DNA of 64,000 bases from Archivesica marissinica (GCA_014843695.1 CM026404.1:85156712-85220711), one strand, 5' to 3'. Positions 44,751 through 57,388 are shown, counted from the first letter of the stretch. Program-made: numbers and translations. Notes: a model not told the origin generated them from the sequence alone.

Positions 44751-47700
44751 ACAAACATTAATGTTGCACTATTGTGATTTGTTACACACATTAATGTTGC
44801 ACTGTTGTGATTTGTTACACACATTAATGTTGCACTATTGTGATTTGTTACACACATTAATGTTGCACTATTGTGATTTGTTACAAATTAATGTTGCACT
44901 ATTGTGATTTGTTACACACATTAATGTTGCACTGTTGTGATTTGTTACACACATTAATGTTGCACTATTGTGATTTGTTACACACATTAATGTTGCACTA
45001 TTGTGATTTGTTACACACATTAATGTTGCACTATTGTGATTTGTTACACACATTAATGTTGCACTATTGTGATTTGTTACACACATTAATGTTGCACTAT
45101 TGTGATTTGTTACACACATTAATGTTGCACTATTGTGATTTGTTACACACATTAATGTTGCACTATTGTGATTTGTTACACACATTAATGTTGCACTATT
45201 GTGATTTGTTACACACATTAATGTTGCACTATTGTGATTTGTTACACACATTAATGTTGCACTATTGTGATTTGTTACACACATTAATGTTGCACTATTG
45301 TGATTTGTTACACACATTAATGTTGCACTATTGTGATTTGTTACACACATTAATGTTGCACTGTTGTGATTTGTTACACACATTAATGTTGCACTATTGT
45401 GATTTGTTACACACATTAATGTTGCACTGTTGTGATTTGTTACACACATTAATGTTGCACTATTGTGATTTGTTACACACATTAATGTTGCACTATTGTG
45501 ATTTGTTACACACATTAATGTTGCACTATTGTGATTTGTTACACACATTAATGTTGCACTATTGTGATTTGTTACACACATTAATGTTGCACTATTGTGA
45601 TTTGTTACACACATTAATGTTGCACTATTGTGATTTGTTACACACATTAATGTTGCACTATTGTGATTTGTTACACACATTAATGTTGCACTGTTGTGAT
45701 TTGTTACACACATTAATGTTGCACTATTGTGATTTGTTACACACATTAATGTTGCACTATTGTGATTTGTTACACACATTAATGTTGCACTATTGTGATT
45801 TGTTACAAACATTAATGTTGCACTATTGTGATTTGTTACACACATTAATGTTGCACTATTGTGATTTGTTACACACATTAATGTTGCACTATTGTGATTT
45901 GTTACACACATTAATGTTGCACTATTGTGATTTGTTACACACATTAATGTTGCACTATTGTGATTTGTTACACACATTAATGTTGCACTATTGTGATTTG
46001 TTACACACATTAATGTTGCACTATTGTGATTTGTTACACACATTAATGTTGCACTATTGTGATTTGTTACACACATTAATGTTGCACTATTGTGATTTGT
46101 TACAAACATTAATGTTGCACTGTTGTGATTTGTTACACACATTAATGTTGCACTATTGTGATTTGTTACACACATTAATGTTGCACTATTGTGATTTGTT
46201 ACACACATTAATGTTGCACTATTGTGATTTGTTACACACATTAATGTTGCACTATTGTGATTTGTTACACACATTAATGTTGCACTGTTGTGATTTGTTA
46301 CACACATTAATGTTGCACTATTGTGATTTGTTACACACATTAATGTTGCACTATTGTGATTTGTTACAAACATTAATGTTGCACTATTGTGATTTGTTAC
46401 ACACATTAATGTTGCACTATTGTGATTTGTTACACACATTAATGTTGCACTATTGTGATTTGTTACAAACATTAATGTTGCACTATTGTGATTTGTTACA
46501 CACATTAATGTTGCACTATTGTGATTTGTTACACACATTAATGTTGCACTATTGTGATTTGTTACACACATTAATGTTGCACTATTGTGATTTGTTACAC
46601 ACATTAATGTTGCACTATTGTGATTTGTTACACACATTAATGTTGCACTGTTGTGATTTGTTACAAACATTAATGTTGCACTATTGTGATTTGTTACACA
46701 CATTAATGTTGCACTATTGTGATTTGTTACAAACATTAATGTTGCACTATTGTGATTTGTTACACACATTAATGTTGCACTATTGTGATTTGTTACACAC
46801 ATTAATGTTGCACTATTGTGATTTGTTACACACATTAATGTTGCACTATTGTGATTTGTTACACACATTAATGTTGCACTATTGTGATTTGTTACACACA
46901 TTAATGTTGCACTATTGTGATTTGTTACACACATTAATGTTGCACTATTGTGATTTGTTACACACATTAATGTTGCACTATTGTGATTTGTTACACACAT
47001 TAATGTTGCACTATTGTGATTTGTTACACACATTAATGTTGCACTATTGTGATTTGTTACACACATTAATGTTGCACTATTGTGATTTGTTACACACATT
47101 AATGTTGCACTATTGTGATTTGTTACACACATTAATGTTGCACTATTGTGATTTGTTACACACATTAATGTTGCACTATTGTGATTTGTTACACACATTA
47201 ATGTTGCACTATTGTGATTTGTTACACACATTAATGTTGCACTATTGTGATTTGTTACACACATTAATGTTGCACTATTGTGATTTGTTACACACATTAA
47301 TGTTGCACTATTGTGATTTGTTACACACATTAATGTTGCACTATTGTGATTTGTTACAAACATTAATGTTGCACTATTGTGATTTGTTACACACATTAAT
47401 GTTGCACTATTGTGATTTGTTACACACATTAATGTTGCACTATTGTGATTTGTTACACACATTAATGTTGCACTATTGTGATTTGTTACACACATTAATG
47501 TTGCACTATTGTGATTTGTTACACACATTAATGTTGCACTATTGTGATTTGTTACACACATTAATGTTGCACTATTGTGATTTGTTACACACATTAATGT
47601 TGCACTATTGTGATTTGTTACAAACATTAATGTTGCACTATTGTGATTTGTTACACACATTAATGTTGCACTATTGTGATTTGTTACACACATTAATGTT

Positions 47701-48641
47701 GCACTATTGTGATTTGTTACACACATTAATGTTGCACTATTGTGATTTGTTACAAACATTAATGTTGCACTATTGTGATTTGTTACACACATTAATGTTG
47801 CACTATTGTGATTTGTTACAAACATTAATGTTGCACTATTGTGATTTGTTACACACATTAATGTTGCACTATTGTGATTTGTTACACACATTAATGTTGC
47901 ACTATTGTGATTTGTTACACACATTAATGTTGCACTATTGTGATTTGTTACACACATTAATGTGCACTATTGCACTATTGTGATTTTTACACACATTAAT
48001 GTTGCACTATTGTGATTTGTTACACACATTATGTTGCACTATTGTGATTTGTTACACACATTAATGTTGCACTATTGTGATTTGTTACAAACATTAATGT
48101 TGCACTGTTGTGATTTGTTACACACATTAATGTTGCACTATTGTGATTTGTTACACACATTAATGTTGCACTATTGTGATTTGTTACACACATTAATGTT
48201 GCACTATTGTGATTTGTTACACACATTAATGTTGCACTATTGTGATTTGTTACACACATTAATGTTGCACTATTGTGATTTGATACAAACATTAATGTTG
48301 CACTATTGTGATTTGTTACAAACATTAATGTTGCACTATTGTGATTTGTTACACACATTAATGTTGCACTATTGTGATTTGTTACACACATTAATGTTGC
48401 ACTATTGTGATTTGTTACAAACATTAATGTTGCACTATTGTGATTTGTTACACACATTAATGTTGCACTATTGTGATTTGTTACAAACATTAATGTTGCA
48501 CTATTGTGATTTGTTACACACATTAATGTTGCACTATTGTGATTTGTTACACACATTAATGTTGCACTATTGTGATTTGTTACACACATTAATGTTGCAC
48601 TATTGTGATTTGTTACACACATTAATGTTGCACTATTGTGA
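44751..48641. repeat. 33-bp satellite array, about 118 copies
   Basis: The unit TTAATGTTGCACTATTGTGA plus TTTGTTACACACA repeats for 3.9 kb with little variation. Two positions vary often: ACACAC/ACAAAC and CACTATTG/CACTGTTG. Rare deletions (44884, about 47963 and about 48030) shift the register. Since 33 is divisible by three and no frame of the unit gives a stop on these frames, both strands show ORFs of over 1,000 codons (44868-47957 minus and 44873-47983 plus). They are by-products of the repeat. Confidence 0.98.
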
Positions 48642-48948
48642 AGACACAAGGCTACACATACGAAGAAACAAGGCTACACAGTGAGCCAAAGAAATTTGTT
48701 TTAAGAGGCCACCAAATGGAATTACCACATTTCCACTTCTCACTCCCTCATAGCGATGGATTCCATCAGGAAGCTGAGGTCTCGAGAGTGTGAATTTGTA
48801 TAAACTAAGCATCTGCTTCATCCACAATTGACGTGTTATGTCCTTAGCAGGAAACTTTGATGTATTTGTTATATTCATATCAGTGTGTCGATGTAGTTAA
48901 AAGCATAAAATAGATTCAGCAGCTAAGTAATGAATAAATATAATATTG
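48642..48948. other. Spacer between two satellites with a SINE family B fragment
   Basis: It holds a small direct repeat (ACAAGGCTACACA twice at 48647-48680) and, at about 48740-48830, the SINE-B pieces GATGGATTCCATCAGGAAGC and GAGGTCTCGAGAGTG followed by a decayed tail. Confidence 0.6.
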
Positions 48949-51900
48949 TTATTGGCATTGACCAGGAATCCGTAGGTATAAATGTACTAGGCATTTATGG
49001 TGCTATTATTGGCATTGACTAGGAATCCGTAGGTATAAATGTACTAGGCATTTATGGTGCTATTATTGGCATTGACCAGGAATCCGTAGGTATAAATGTA
49101 CTAGGCATTTATGGTGCTCTTATTGGTATTGACATAAGGAATCCGTAGGAATAAATGTACTAGGCATTTATGGTGCTCTTATTGGCATTGACATAAGGAA
49201 TCCGTAGGTATAAATGTACTAGGCATTTATGGTGCTCTTATTGGCATTGACTAGGAATCCGTAGGTATAAATGTACTAGGCATTTATGGTGCTATTATTG
49301 GCATTGACATAAGGAATCCGTAGGAATAAATGTACTAGGCATTTATGGTGCTATTATTGGCATTGACTAGGAATCCGTAGGTATAAATGTACTAGGCATT
49401 TATGGTGCTATTATTGGCATTGACTAGGAATCCGTAGGTATAAATGTACTAGGCATTTATGGTGCTATTATTGGCATTGACTAGGAATCCGTAGGAATAA
49501 ATGTACTAGGCATTTATGGTGCTCTTATTGGCATTGACATAAGGAATCCGTAGGAATAAATGTACTAGGCATTTATGGTGCTCTTATTGGCATTGACATA
49601 AGGAATCCGTAGGAATAAATGTACTAGGCATTTATGGTGCTCTTATTGGCATTGACATAAGGAATCCGTAGGAATAAATGTACTAGGCATTTATGGTGTT
49701 ATTATTGGCATTGACTAGGAATCCGTAGGTATAAATGTACTAGGCATTTATGGTGCTATTATTGGCATTGACTAGGAATCCGTAGGTATAAATGTACTAG
49801 GCATTTATGGTGCTATTATTGGCATTGACTAGGAATCCGTAGGAATAAATGTACTAGGCATTTATGGTGCTCTTATTGGCATTGACTAGGAATCCGTAGG
49901 TATAAATGTACTAGGCATTTATGGTGCTATTATTGGCATTGACTAGGAATCCGTAGGTATAAATGTACTAGGCATTTATGGTGCTCTTATTGGCATTGAC
50001 TAGGAATCCGTAGGTATAAATGTACTAGGCATTTATGGTGCTATTATTGGCATTGACATAAGGAATCCGTAGGAATAAATGTACTAGGCATTTATGGTGC
50101 TCTTATTGGCATTGACTAGGAATCCGTAGGTATAAATGTACTAGGCATTTATGGTGCTATTATTGGCATTGACTAGGAATCCATAGGTATAAATGTACTA
50201 GGCATTTATGGTGCTCTTATTGGCATTGACTAGGAATCCGTAGGTATAAATGTACTAGGCATTTATGGTGCTATTATTGGCATTGACATAAGGAATCCGT
50301 AGGTATAAATGTACTAGGCATTTATGGTGCTATTATTGGCATTGACATAAGGAATCCGTAGGTATAAATGTACTAGGCATTTATGGTGCTATTATTGGCA
50401 TTGACATAAGGAATCCGTAGATATAAATGTACTAGGCATTTATGGTGCTATTATTGGCATTGACTAGGAATCCGTAGGAATAAATGTACTAGGCATTTAT
50501 GGTGCTATTATTGGCATTGACATAAGGAATCCGTAGGAATAAATGTACTAGGCATTTATGGTGCTATTATTGGCATTGACTAGGAATCCGTAGGTATAAA
50601 TGTACTAGGCATTTATGGTGCTATTATTGGCATTGACTAGGAATCCGTAGGAATAAATGTACTAGGCATTTATGGTGCTATTATTGGCATTGACATAAGG
50701 AATCCGTAGGAATAAATGTACTAGGCATTTATGGTGCTATTATTGGCATTGATATAAGGAATCCGTAGGTATAAATGTACTAGGCATTTATGGTGCTCTT
50801 ATTGCCATTGACATAAGGAATCCGTAGGAATAAATGTACTAGGCATTTATGGTGCTATTATTGGCATTGACTAGGAATCCGTAGGTATAAATGTACTAGG
50901 CATTTATGGTGCTATTATTGGCATTGACTAGGAATCCGTAGGTATAAATGTACTAGGCATTTATGGTGCTATTATTGGCATTGACTAGGAATCCGTAGGT
51001 ATAAATGTACTAGGCATTTATGGTGCTCTTATTGGCATTGACTAGGAATCCGTAGGTATAAATGTACTAGGCATTTATGGTGCTATTATTGGCATTGACT
51101 AGGAATCCGTAGGTATAAATGTACTAGGCATTTATGGTGCTCTTATTGGCATTGACTAGGAATCCGTAGGTATAAATGTACTAGGCATTTATGGTGCTAT
51201 TATTGGCATTGACTAGGAATCCGTAGGTATAAATGTACTAGGCATTTATGGTGCTATTATTGGCATTGACTAGGAATCCGTAGGTATAAATGTACTAGGC
51301 ATTTATGGTGCTATTATTGGCATTGACTAGGAATCCGTAGGTATAAATGTACTAGGCATTTATGGTGCTATTATTGGCATTGACTAGGAATCCGTAGGTA
51401 TAAATGTACTAGGCATTTATGGTGCTCTTATTGGCATTGACTAGGAATCTGTAGGTATAAATGTACTAGGCATTTATGGTGCTATTATTGGCATTGACTA
51501 GGAATCCGTAGGTATAAATGTACTAGGCATTTATGGTGCTCTTATTGGCATTGACTAGGAATCCGTAGGTATAAATGTACTAGGCATTTATGGTGCTATT
51601 ATTGGCATTGACCAGGAATCCGTAGGTATAAATGTACTAGGCATTTATGGTGCTATTATTGGCATTGACCAGGAATCCGTAGGTATAAATGTACTAGGCA
51701 TTTATGGTGCTATTATTGGCATTGACTAGGAATCCGTAGGTATAAATGTACTAGGCATTTATGGTGCTATTATTGGCATTGACTAGGAATCCGTAGGAAT
51801 AAATGTACTAGGCATTTATGGTGCTATTATTGGCATTGACTAGGAATCCGTAGGTATAAATGTACTAGGCATTTATGGTGCTATTATTGGCATTGACTAG

Positions 51901-52112
51901 GAATCCGTAGGTATAAATGTACTAGGCATTTATGGTGCTATTATTGGCATTGACTAGGAATCCGTAGGTATAAATGTACTAGGCATTTATGGTGCTATTA
52001 TTGGCATTGACTAGGAATCCGTAGGTATAAATGTACTAGGCATTTATGGTGCTATTATTGGCATTGACTAGGAATCCGTAGGTATAAATGTACTAGGCAT
52101 TTATGGTGCTAT
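48949..52112. repeat. 57/59-bp satellite array, about 55 copies
   Basis: The unit contains TTATTGGCATTGACTAGGAA, TCCGTAGGTATAAATG and TACTAGGCATTTATGGTG. A 59-bp variant has ACATAAGG in place of ACTAGG. Other variable sites are CTATT/CTCTT and GGTATA/GGAATA. The 59-bp form is found only in about 49.1-50.8 kb. No ORF. Confidence 0.98.
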
Positions 52113-52128
52113 TTATTTATTCTATATT

Positions 52129-53252
52129 GTTTTTGAATTTCGATGTTTTTTATTCAAACAATTGTACATATTACATAGGTATATACACAAATAACAATTG
52201 TACACAATGGTATAATACAAAAGCTATTCCATCAATAAAGCGTTGTTTAATGAGACTGAATTTGGATTATAACAATTGTCAAATGAATTTTTTTTGTGTG
52301 TGTGTGTGTTATGGAAAGGATTCCTACTTAAAACAACAACATATGTCAAAACTAGGCATGCTCACTAGTAGTGTTATTGGAGTTGAGAAAATCTCCATTG
52401 GATTTCAAATTTACGATTGCTTCCTTTCATAAATGAAATTGTCTCCTCTATATTTAGTTTCCATAAAACGTATGGTCTAAAATCTATCAACGTTGGTAAT
52501 AAGCTTGCACATTTACATTTGAAAATGAAATATTTTGCTAGCAAGATAATATAATTAATATTTTCTGCAATTCTTTTACCGCCAGAAGTGAAGTTTAGAA
52601 ACGAAATATTTGTATACGTTAAATTTGACACATTGTTAAATATATTGCTCAGAAAGTTCTGTAAGTCTGTCCAAAATGCTTGTACTATAATACAGTTCCA
52701 AAACATATGTCTATTTGTATCAGTGTACATGTTACAGAATTGGCAGAGATTGGAAGCTATAATTTTACATTTGAACAGAAATGAGTTGTTAGGTATAATT
52801 CTCATTATGTATTTGTATTGAAATGCACGTAATTTTGTGTCAATTTAGAATAATTTGTGTATATTTCATCCCAGTTTGGATTAAAATTTTCAATTTCATA
52901 TTCTCATTTGCAGTGATTTTTTCTTTTTGCGAGTATTCTTTGTTTTATCAAAATATCATAAATAAATTTATTCACTTTCTTTATTGTGTGAATTTTATCA
53001 AGTAATAGCACTGGTGGGTTATACATCATAATTTCATTTTTCATATCCTCTTTCCATTTCTTTGGTATATTGTTTATTAATGTATGGTACTTAAGATAAT
53101 CTCTGGTTTTTACATTATAAAGTCTGGAAAAAACTGGAAAATTGTAAAACGTTTTATTTCGAAAATCGTACACATGTTCAATGAATTGCACTCCATTATT
53201 AAACCATTCATTATAAAAGAAGGTTTTCTTTCTTGAATCCTTAATGTTTTCA
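52129..53252 (-). mobile_element. L1/Tx1-like LINE 3' end, 5'-truncated, with 16-bp target duplication
   Basis: TTATTTATTCTATATT at 52113-52128 and 53253-53268 flanks the fragment. On the minus strand it encodes the last part of ORF2. The left copy of the duplication follows directly after the last 57-bp satellite monomer. 5' truncation is typical of target-primed insertion. The tail is short and only weakly A-rich. Confidence 0.85.
52374..53240 (-). pseudogene. L1/Tx1-like ORF2 C-terminus (frameshifted)
   Basis: Two minus-strand frames: 53191-52904 (VQFIEHVYDFRNKTFYNF, RLYNVKTRDYLKYHTLI, IPKKWKEDM) and 52805-52374 (ASNLCQFCNMYTDTNRHMFW, QAFWTDLQNF). The CxxC-x7-H-x4-C arrangement (C in LCQFC, H in RHMFW, C in NCIIV) is the zinc-knuckle-like C-terminal motif of L1/Tx1-type ORF2. 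A frame change lies between 52805 and 52904. RT and endonuclease domains are absent. Confidence 0.75.
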
Positions 53253-53327
53253 TTATTTATTCTATATTACTGTTGTTGCCGAAAGTCATCAATGGAACTA
53301 TATCGAAAATACTAAATAAAATTAAGT

Positions 53328-54066
53328 TTGTATGTTCGTGCGTGTTCCGTAGTCTCTGTGTGTATGTTCGTGCGTACTAGGGTGTGTGCATGTTCTGTAG
53401 TCTCTGTGTGTATGTTCGTGCATACTAGGGTGCGTGCATGTTCCGTAGTCTCTGTGTGTATGTTCGTGCGTACTAGGGTGCGTGCATGTTCTATAGTCTA
53501 TGTGTGTATGTTCGTGCGTACTAGGGTGTGTGCATGTTCTGTAGTCTCTGTGTGTATGTTCGTGCGTACTAGGGTGTGTGCATGTTCTGTAGTCTCTGTG
53601 TGTATGTTCGTGCATACTAGGGTGTGTGCATGTTCCGTAGTCTCTGTGTGTATGTTCGTGCGTACTAGGGTGCGTGCATGTTCTGTAGTCTCTGTGTGTA
53701 TGTTCGTGCGTACTAGGGTGCGTGCATGTTCTGTAGTCTCTGTGTGTATGTTCGTGCGTACTAGGGTTCGTGCATGTTCCGTAGTCTCTGTGTGTGTGTG
53801 TGTGTGTATGTATGTTCGTGCGTACTAGGGTGCGTGCATGTTCTGTAGTCTCTGTGTGTATGTTCGTGCGTACTAGGGTGCGTGCATGTTCCGTAGTCTC
53901 TGTGTGTATGTTCGTGCGTACTAGGGTGTGTGCATGTTCCGTAGTCTCTGTGTGTATGTTCGTGCATACTAGGGTGCGTGCATGTTCCGTAGTCTCTGTG
54001 TGTATGTTCGTGCGTACTAGGGTGCGTGCATGTTCTGTAGTCTCTGTGTGTATGTTCGTGCGTGCA
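53328..54066. repeat. 48-bp minisatellite, about 15 copies
   Basis: TGTGTGTATGTTCGTGCGTA, CTAGGGTGCGTGCATG and TTCTGTAGTCTC repeat in order. One unit carries an expanded (TG)n tract (about 53788-53808). Divisible-by-three unit length yields spurious ORFs on both strands. Confidence 0.97.
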
Positions 54067-54078
54067 TGTTTGTATGTT

Positions 54079-54351
54079 TTGCGTTTATTTAGGCATTACC
54101 GGTTGCACACATGAGCGACGCCTCCTGAACAGATTAGACATTTTAGATTGTGGAGGATAGTGCAATGATGCAGACAGAGACCCATTCCAGAGGCTCTTCT
54201 TGTCCTCTTATTACGACATAAAGCACTGACACAAGACCTCGGTTTAAAGTCTCATCTGATAGACCATTATATAAGTCATTATAGTGTGATATAGCGGGGA
54301 TCGAACGTGCATTACGAATTCAGCTACTTGACCACAGATTCGCTACATCTG
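54079..54351 (-). mobile_element. SINE family D, degenerate copy
   Basis: The minus-strand copy has a GCGTTTATTT tail, CCTCCTGAACAGATTAGACA and GGAGGATAGTGCAATGATG, and a decayed tRNA head (GGGGATCGAACGTGCATTAC to CACAGATTCGCTACATCTG). It has more mismatches than the copies at 43 and 57 kb. Confidence 0.75.
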
Positions 54352-54696
54352 CTTAGTCAGGGAATGCATGTGATAGGCATGAAGAATAGAAGTATGGACA
54401 CGTTGTTGGACTTGCATGTTACCACAATATGAACAGTGCATGCATAATAAAACGTGTGTTTATATATAAATGTGCAGAACTGTCGTTTATAAGACGCCCA
54501 ATCCCGAGATTCAGTATTTCTTAAGTGTCTCTATGGATCTTATAGGAAGAAATCGGCTTGTTTATAAAAACACTAACGGCCAATAAGCTGACGTATTTAG
54601 TAAGAACATTGGCAATATGTGTAGCCGTATGAGAAAAAAACATACAATATTATAACAGAACAGAATAACATGTTATTATTAGACTTGTACATAATC
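54352..54696. other. No gene recognised
   Basis: AT-rich spacer without recognisable features. Confidence 0.5.
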
Positions 54697-54861
54697 AGAT
54701 AATAATACACAATGATATACTATATTTACAGATAATAATACACAATGATATACTATATTTACAGATAATAATACACAATGATATACTATATTTACAGATA
54801 ATAATACACAATGATTTACTATATTTACAGATAATAATACACAATGATTTACTATATTTAC
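54697..54861. repeat. 33-bp tandem repeat, 5 copies
   Basis: AGATAATAATACACAATGAT followed by ATACTATATTTAC, five times. The last two copies have TTTACT in place of TATACT. Confidence 0.95.
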
Positions 54862-54991
54862 ATCATGTATATATATACATAAATCTTTATTATCGTCTCA
54901 TCAATGCATATCACGTAATACATTCACAAATCACAATTATGATACACAATAAAATAATATGCATTGACTTGTTAGATACATATTAAGTGTA

Positions 54992-55238
54992 TTAACCCAT
55001 TTCATTCTGGATACATTTAAAGGCTTTTGCAAACAACATAGATCCAGATCAGCTGCAGCATGATGCTGCTTGCTGATCAGGATCTATGTTGTTTGCTACA
55101 TAGCCAAGTGTCTTAGCAAGATCATCTGAATAGCAAACAGCATAGAGCCTGATCAGACGGAATGTTCCGTGGTGGTTGATCTGGCTCTATGTTCTTTGCA
55201 AATACTGTTTGAACGGTATCCAGAATGAAATGTGTTAA
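54992..55238. mobile_element. TTAA-flanked MITE with two hairpins, subfamily 1-like
   Basis: Ends TTAACCCATTTCATTCTGG and CCAGAATGAAATGTGTTAA are inverted; TTAA on both sides. Inside are two palindromic cores. One is AACAACATAGATCCAGATCA with TGATCAGGATCTATGTTGTT. The other is AGCAAACAGCATAGAGCCTG with TCTGGCTCTATGTTCTTTGC. The core AGATCC(A/T)GATCAG is shared with the MITE at 13160. Confidence 0.85.
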
Positions 55239-55367
55239 GTGTATTAGTAAGAGAGGATGGACACTCAGCAGATACTATACAGTATCAAGTATTATCAAGA
55301 AACACATTAAACTGTCGGGGGGAAATAATTTCTGTAAATCAAAACTTTTTTCATATAATTTGCTAAT

Positions 55368-55613
55368 TTAACCCTTTCAACCCCACAGGCCTCTAAATAA
55401 GCTTATGAAAAGTGTAGATCCAGATGAGCCGGCTCATAACGAGCCGTCTCATCAGGATCTGCACTTTTTTGCCAGTAATAATTATTACTATTTTTAGATA
55501 AAATTACCCATTTTGATAAATGAACTGGTCCAAATGTAATTTTCTTATTAATTTATTGGTCTAAAAATAGCATGCACCAGTCCATGTCAGTTACGTGGGG
55601 TTGAATGGGTTAA
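55368..55613. mobile_element. TTAA-flanked MITE, subfamily 2, full copy
   Basis: Same structure as 41617-41857: TTAACCCTTTCAACCCCA to GGGGTTGAATGGGTTAA, hairpin core with GGCTCATAACGAGCC at the tip. Confidence 0.85.
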
Positions 55614-55690
55614 ATATGATTGTTTTATCGGATGACTTTAATAATTCTCGATATTTACACACAGAAGGTCTTCTGTAATAGTATGGCTTT

Positions 55691-55809
55691 AAATAATTAT
55701 TACTGACAAAAAGTGCAGATCCTGATGAGACGGCTCGTTACGAGCCGGCTCATCTGGATCTACACTTTTCATAAGCCTATTTAGAGGCCTGTGGTGTTGA
55801 AAGGGTTAA
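55691..55809. mobile_element. TTAA MITE subfamily 2, half copy in inverted orientation
   Basis: Inverse of the terminal half of the neighbour MITE: GTGCAGATCCTGATGAGACG, GGCTCGTTACGAGCC, CACTTTTCATAAGCC, ending GTTGAAAGGGTTAA at 55809. The other half is missing. Confidence 0.8.
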
Positions 55810-55974
55810 ATATGACGTGCGGGGTTGAATGGTTGCATAGTATGTTAAAGATCGAGTCAATCTCAGGACAGACTTTCTGAAATTTAGTATTTGGTGTTGT
55901 GTCCATCTTAGCCATTATGATGCTGCCCACTTTATTCTTGTCTGCCGCCTGATCCGGAGTATTTGCCTAATAGA

Positions 55975-56216
55975 GTTCCGTACTTCAGTATTTTATATAA
56001 CATGCACACGCTTGGACTTGCAATGAAACATAATAAAATTCAGTATTTTATAGAACATGCACACGCTTGGACTTGCAATGAAACATAATATAGTTCCGTA
56101 CTTCGGTATTTTATAGAACATGCACACGTTTGGACTTGCAATGAAACATAATAAAGTTCAGTATTTTATAGAACATGCACACACTTGGACTTGCAATGAA
56201 ACATAATATTGTTCTG
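55975..56216. repeat. About 55-61 bp tandem repeat, 4 copies
   Basis: CAGTATTTTATAGAACATGC, ACACGCTTGGACTTGCAATG and AAACATAATA recur four times. Alternate copies carry AGTTCCGTACTT before CAGTATTT, so a two-copy higher-order unit of about 115 bp is visible. Confidence 0.9.
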
Positions 56217-56274
56217 CATATATAAACACTACAAGAAAATCTATAATTTTGGATTTGGTACGCGTGCCAATAAC

Positions 56275-57141
56275 GGGATACGGACAGAAGCCCCCCCCCC
56301 CGGACAAAAGCCCCCCCATCTTTTTTGCCACAGGAGGACAAAAGCCCCCGTTCAAATTCAGGGTAGGACAAAAGCCCCCCCCCCCTAGAAAACCCAAGGG
56401 AGGACAAAAGCCCCCATGCACATTCAGGGTAGGACAAAAGCCCCCCCATAGAAAAACCAAGGGAGGACAAAAGCCCCCCCATGCACATTCAGGGTAGGAC
56501 AAAAGCCCCCCCATAGAAAAACCAAGGGAGGACAAAAGCCCCCCCATGCATATCATCCTTATTATAGAACATAACATTTGACTGCTTACGACATAGTCCC
56601 CAGTGTATGACATCTTGATTTGAGCCCCGTCACATCACATTAGTCACATGAGTTTGTTCAGACCATAAGTGTGCTGATATATTAATGCAAGATATAAGAG
56701 ATTAATGTGCTTGTTTAATTCATGTTTTGAATTGATTTGAGTCACATCACATCAGTCACATGAGATTGTTCAGACCATAAATAGCCATCATATAGAAAGT
56801 ACATGTGCTTTGGTTAATAGTGTGCTGAAATATTAATGTGCTTGTTTCATTCATGTTGTTCATGTTTGTTTTGCCAATATAAAAGGTACATGTCACTCAA
56901 TGTCTTACTTGTCAATACTTAGGAAACAATGTCAGTGATAGGGGGGCTTTTGTCCTACCCTGAATGTGAATAGGGGGGCTTTTGTCCACCCTTGGGTTTT
57001 CTATGAGGGGGCTTTTGTCCTACCATGAATTTGAACGGGGGGGCTTTTGTCCTCCCTTGGTTTTTCTATGGGGGGCTTTTGTCCGCCCGTGTCAAAAATC
57101 ATGAGAGGGCTTTTGTCCGGGGGGGCTTATGTCCTACACTC
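56275..57141. mobile_element. Foldback-like element with tandem-repeat inverted ends and 9-bp target duplication
   Basis: The left arm (56275-56545) holds about eight GGACAAAAGCCCCCC motifs alternating with CATAGAAAAACCAAGGGA and ATTCAGGGTA. The right arm (56938-57141) holds the inverse GGGGGGCTTTTGTCC about seven times with the same spacers inverted. The direct repeat GCCAATAAC flanks it at 56266-56274 and 57142-57150. The 390-bp centre is AT-rich with a partial duplication (CACATGAGTTTGTTCAGACC and variant). Modular inverted ends plus a 9-bp duplication are as in Foldback/Mutator-type non-autonomous elements. Confidence 0.85.
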
Positions 57142-57150
57142 GCCAATAAC

Positions 57151-57388
57151 TGCTAGAAATCTGTTTGTATATTGTTAAAATTAACATTTAATTAACTAAT
57201 ATATAATCAATATTGAATATAATATATTTTATTTGGCATAAACATACAATATGTCAACTATATAGCGATGATCCCTACTGTTGTCAATTGTGTTTTATAC
57301 ATACTTTTTGATATTCAAATCGTGTAACATGCTTGTAAACTATACTAGAGGACATACTGATAAAACAATTGTAAAACAAACACGTGTT
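57151..57388. other. No gene recognised
   Basis: AT-rich spacer between the Foldback-like element and the SINE. Confidence 0.4.

Noticed and set aside
44868..47957. ORF of 1,029 codons on the minus strand (and one of 1,036 on the plus strand)
   Set aside because: Both are direct translations of the 33-bp satellite; the strict 11-residue period and openness on both strands argue against a gene.
44751..52112. CRISPR array
   Set aside because: Repeats are contiguous with no unique spacers, and the genome is eukaryotic.
53328..54114. Cys/Val-rich and His/Thr-rich ORFs
   Set aside because: By-products of the 48-bp minisatellite on both strands.
56249..56613. KPP-repeat (plus) and Gly/Leu-rich (minus) ORFs
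   Set aside because: Translations of the C-rich modules of the Foldback-like element.
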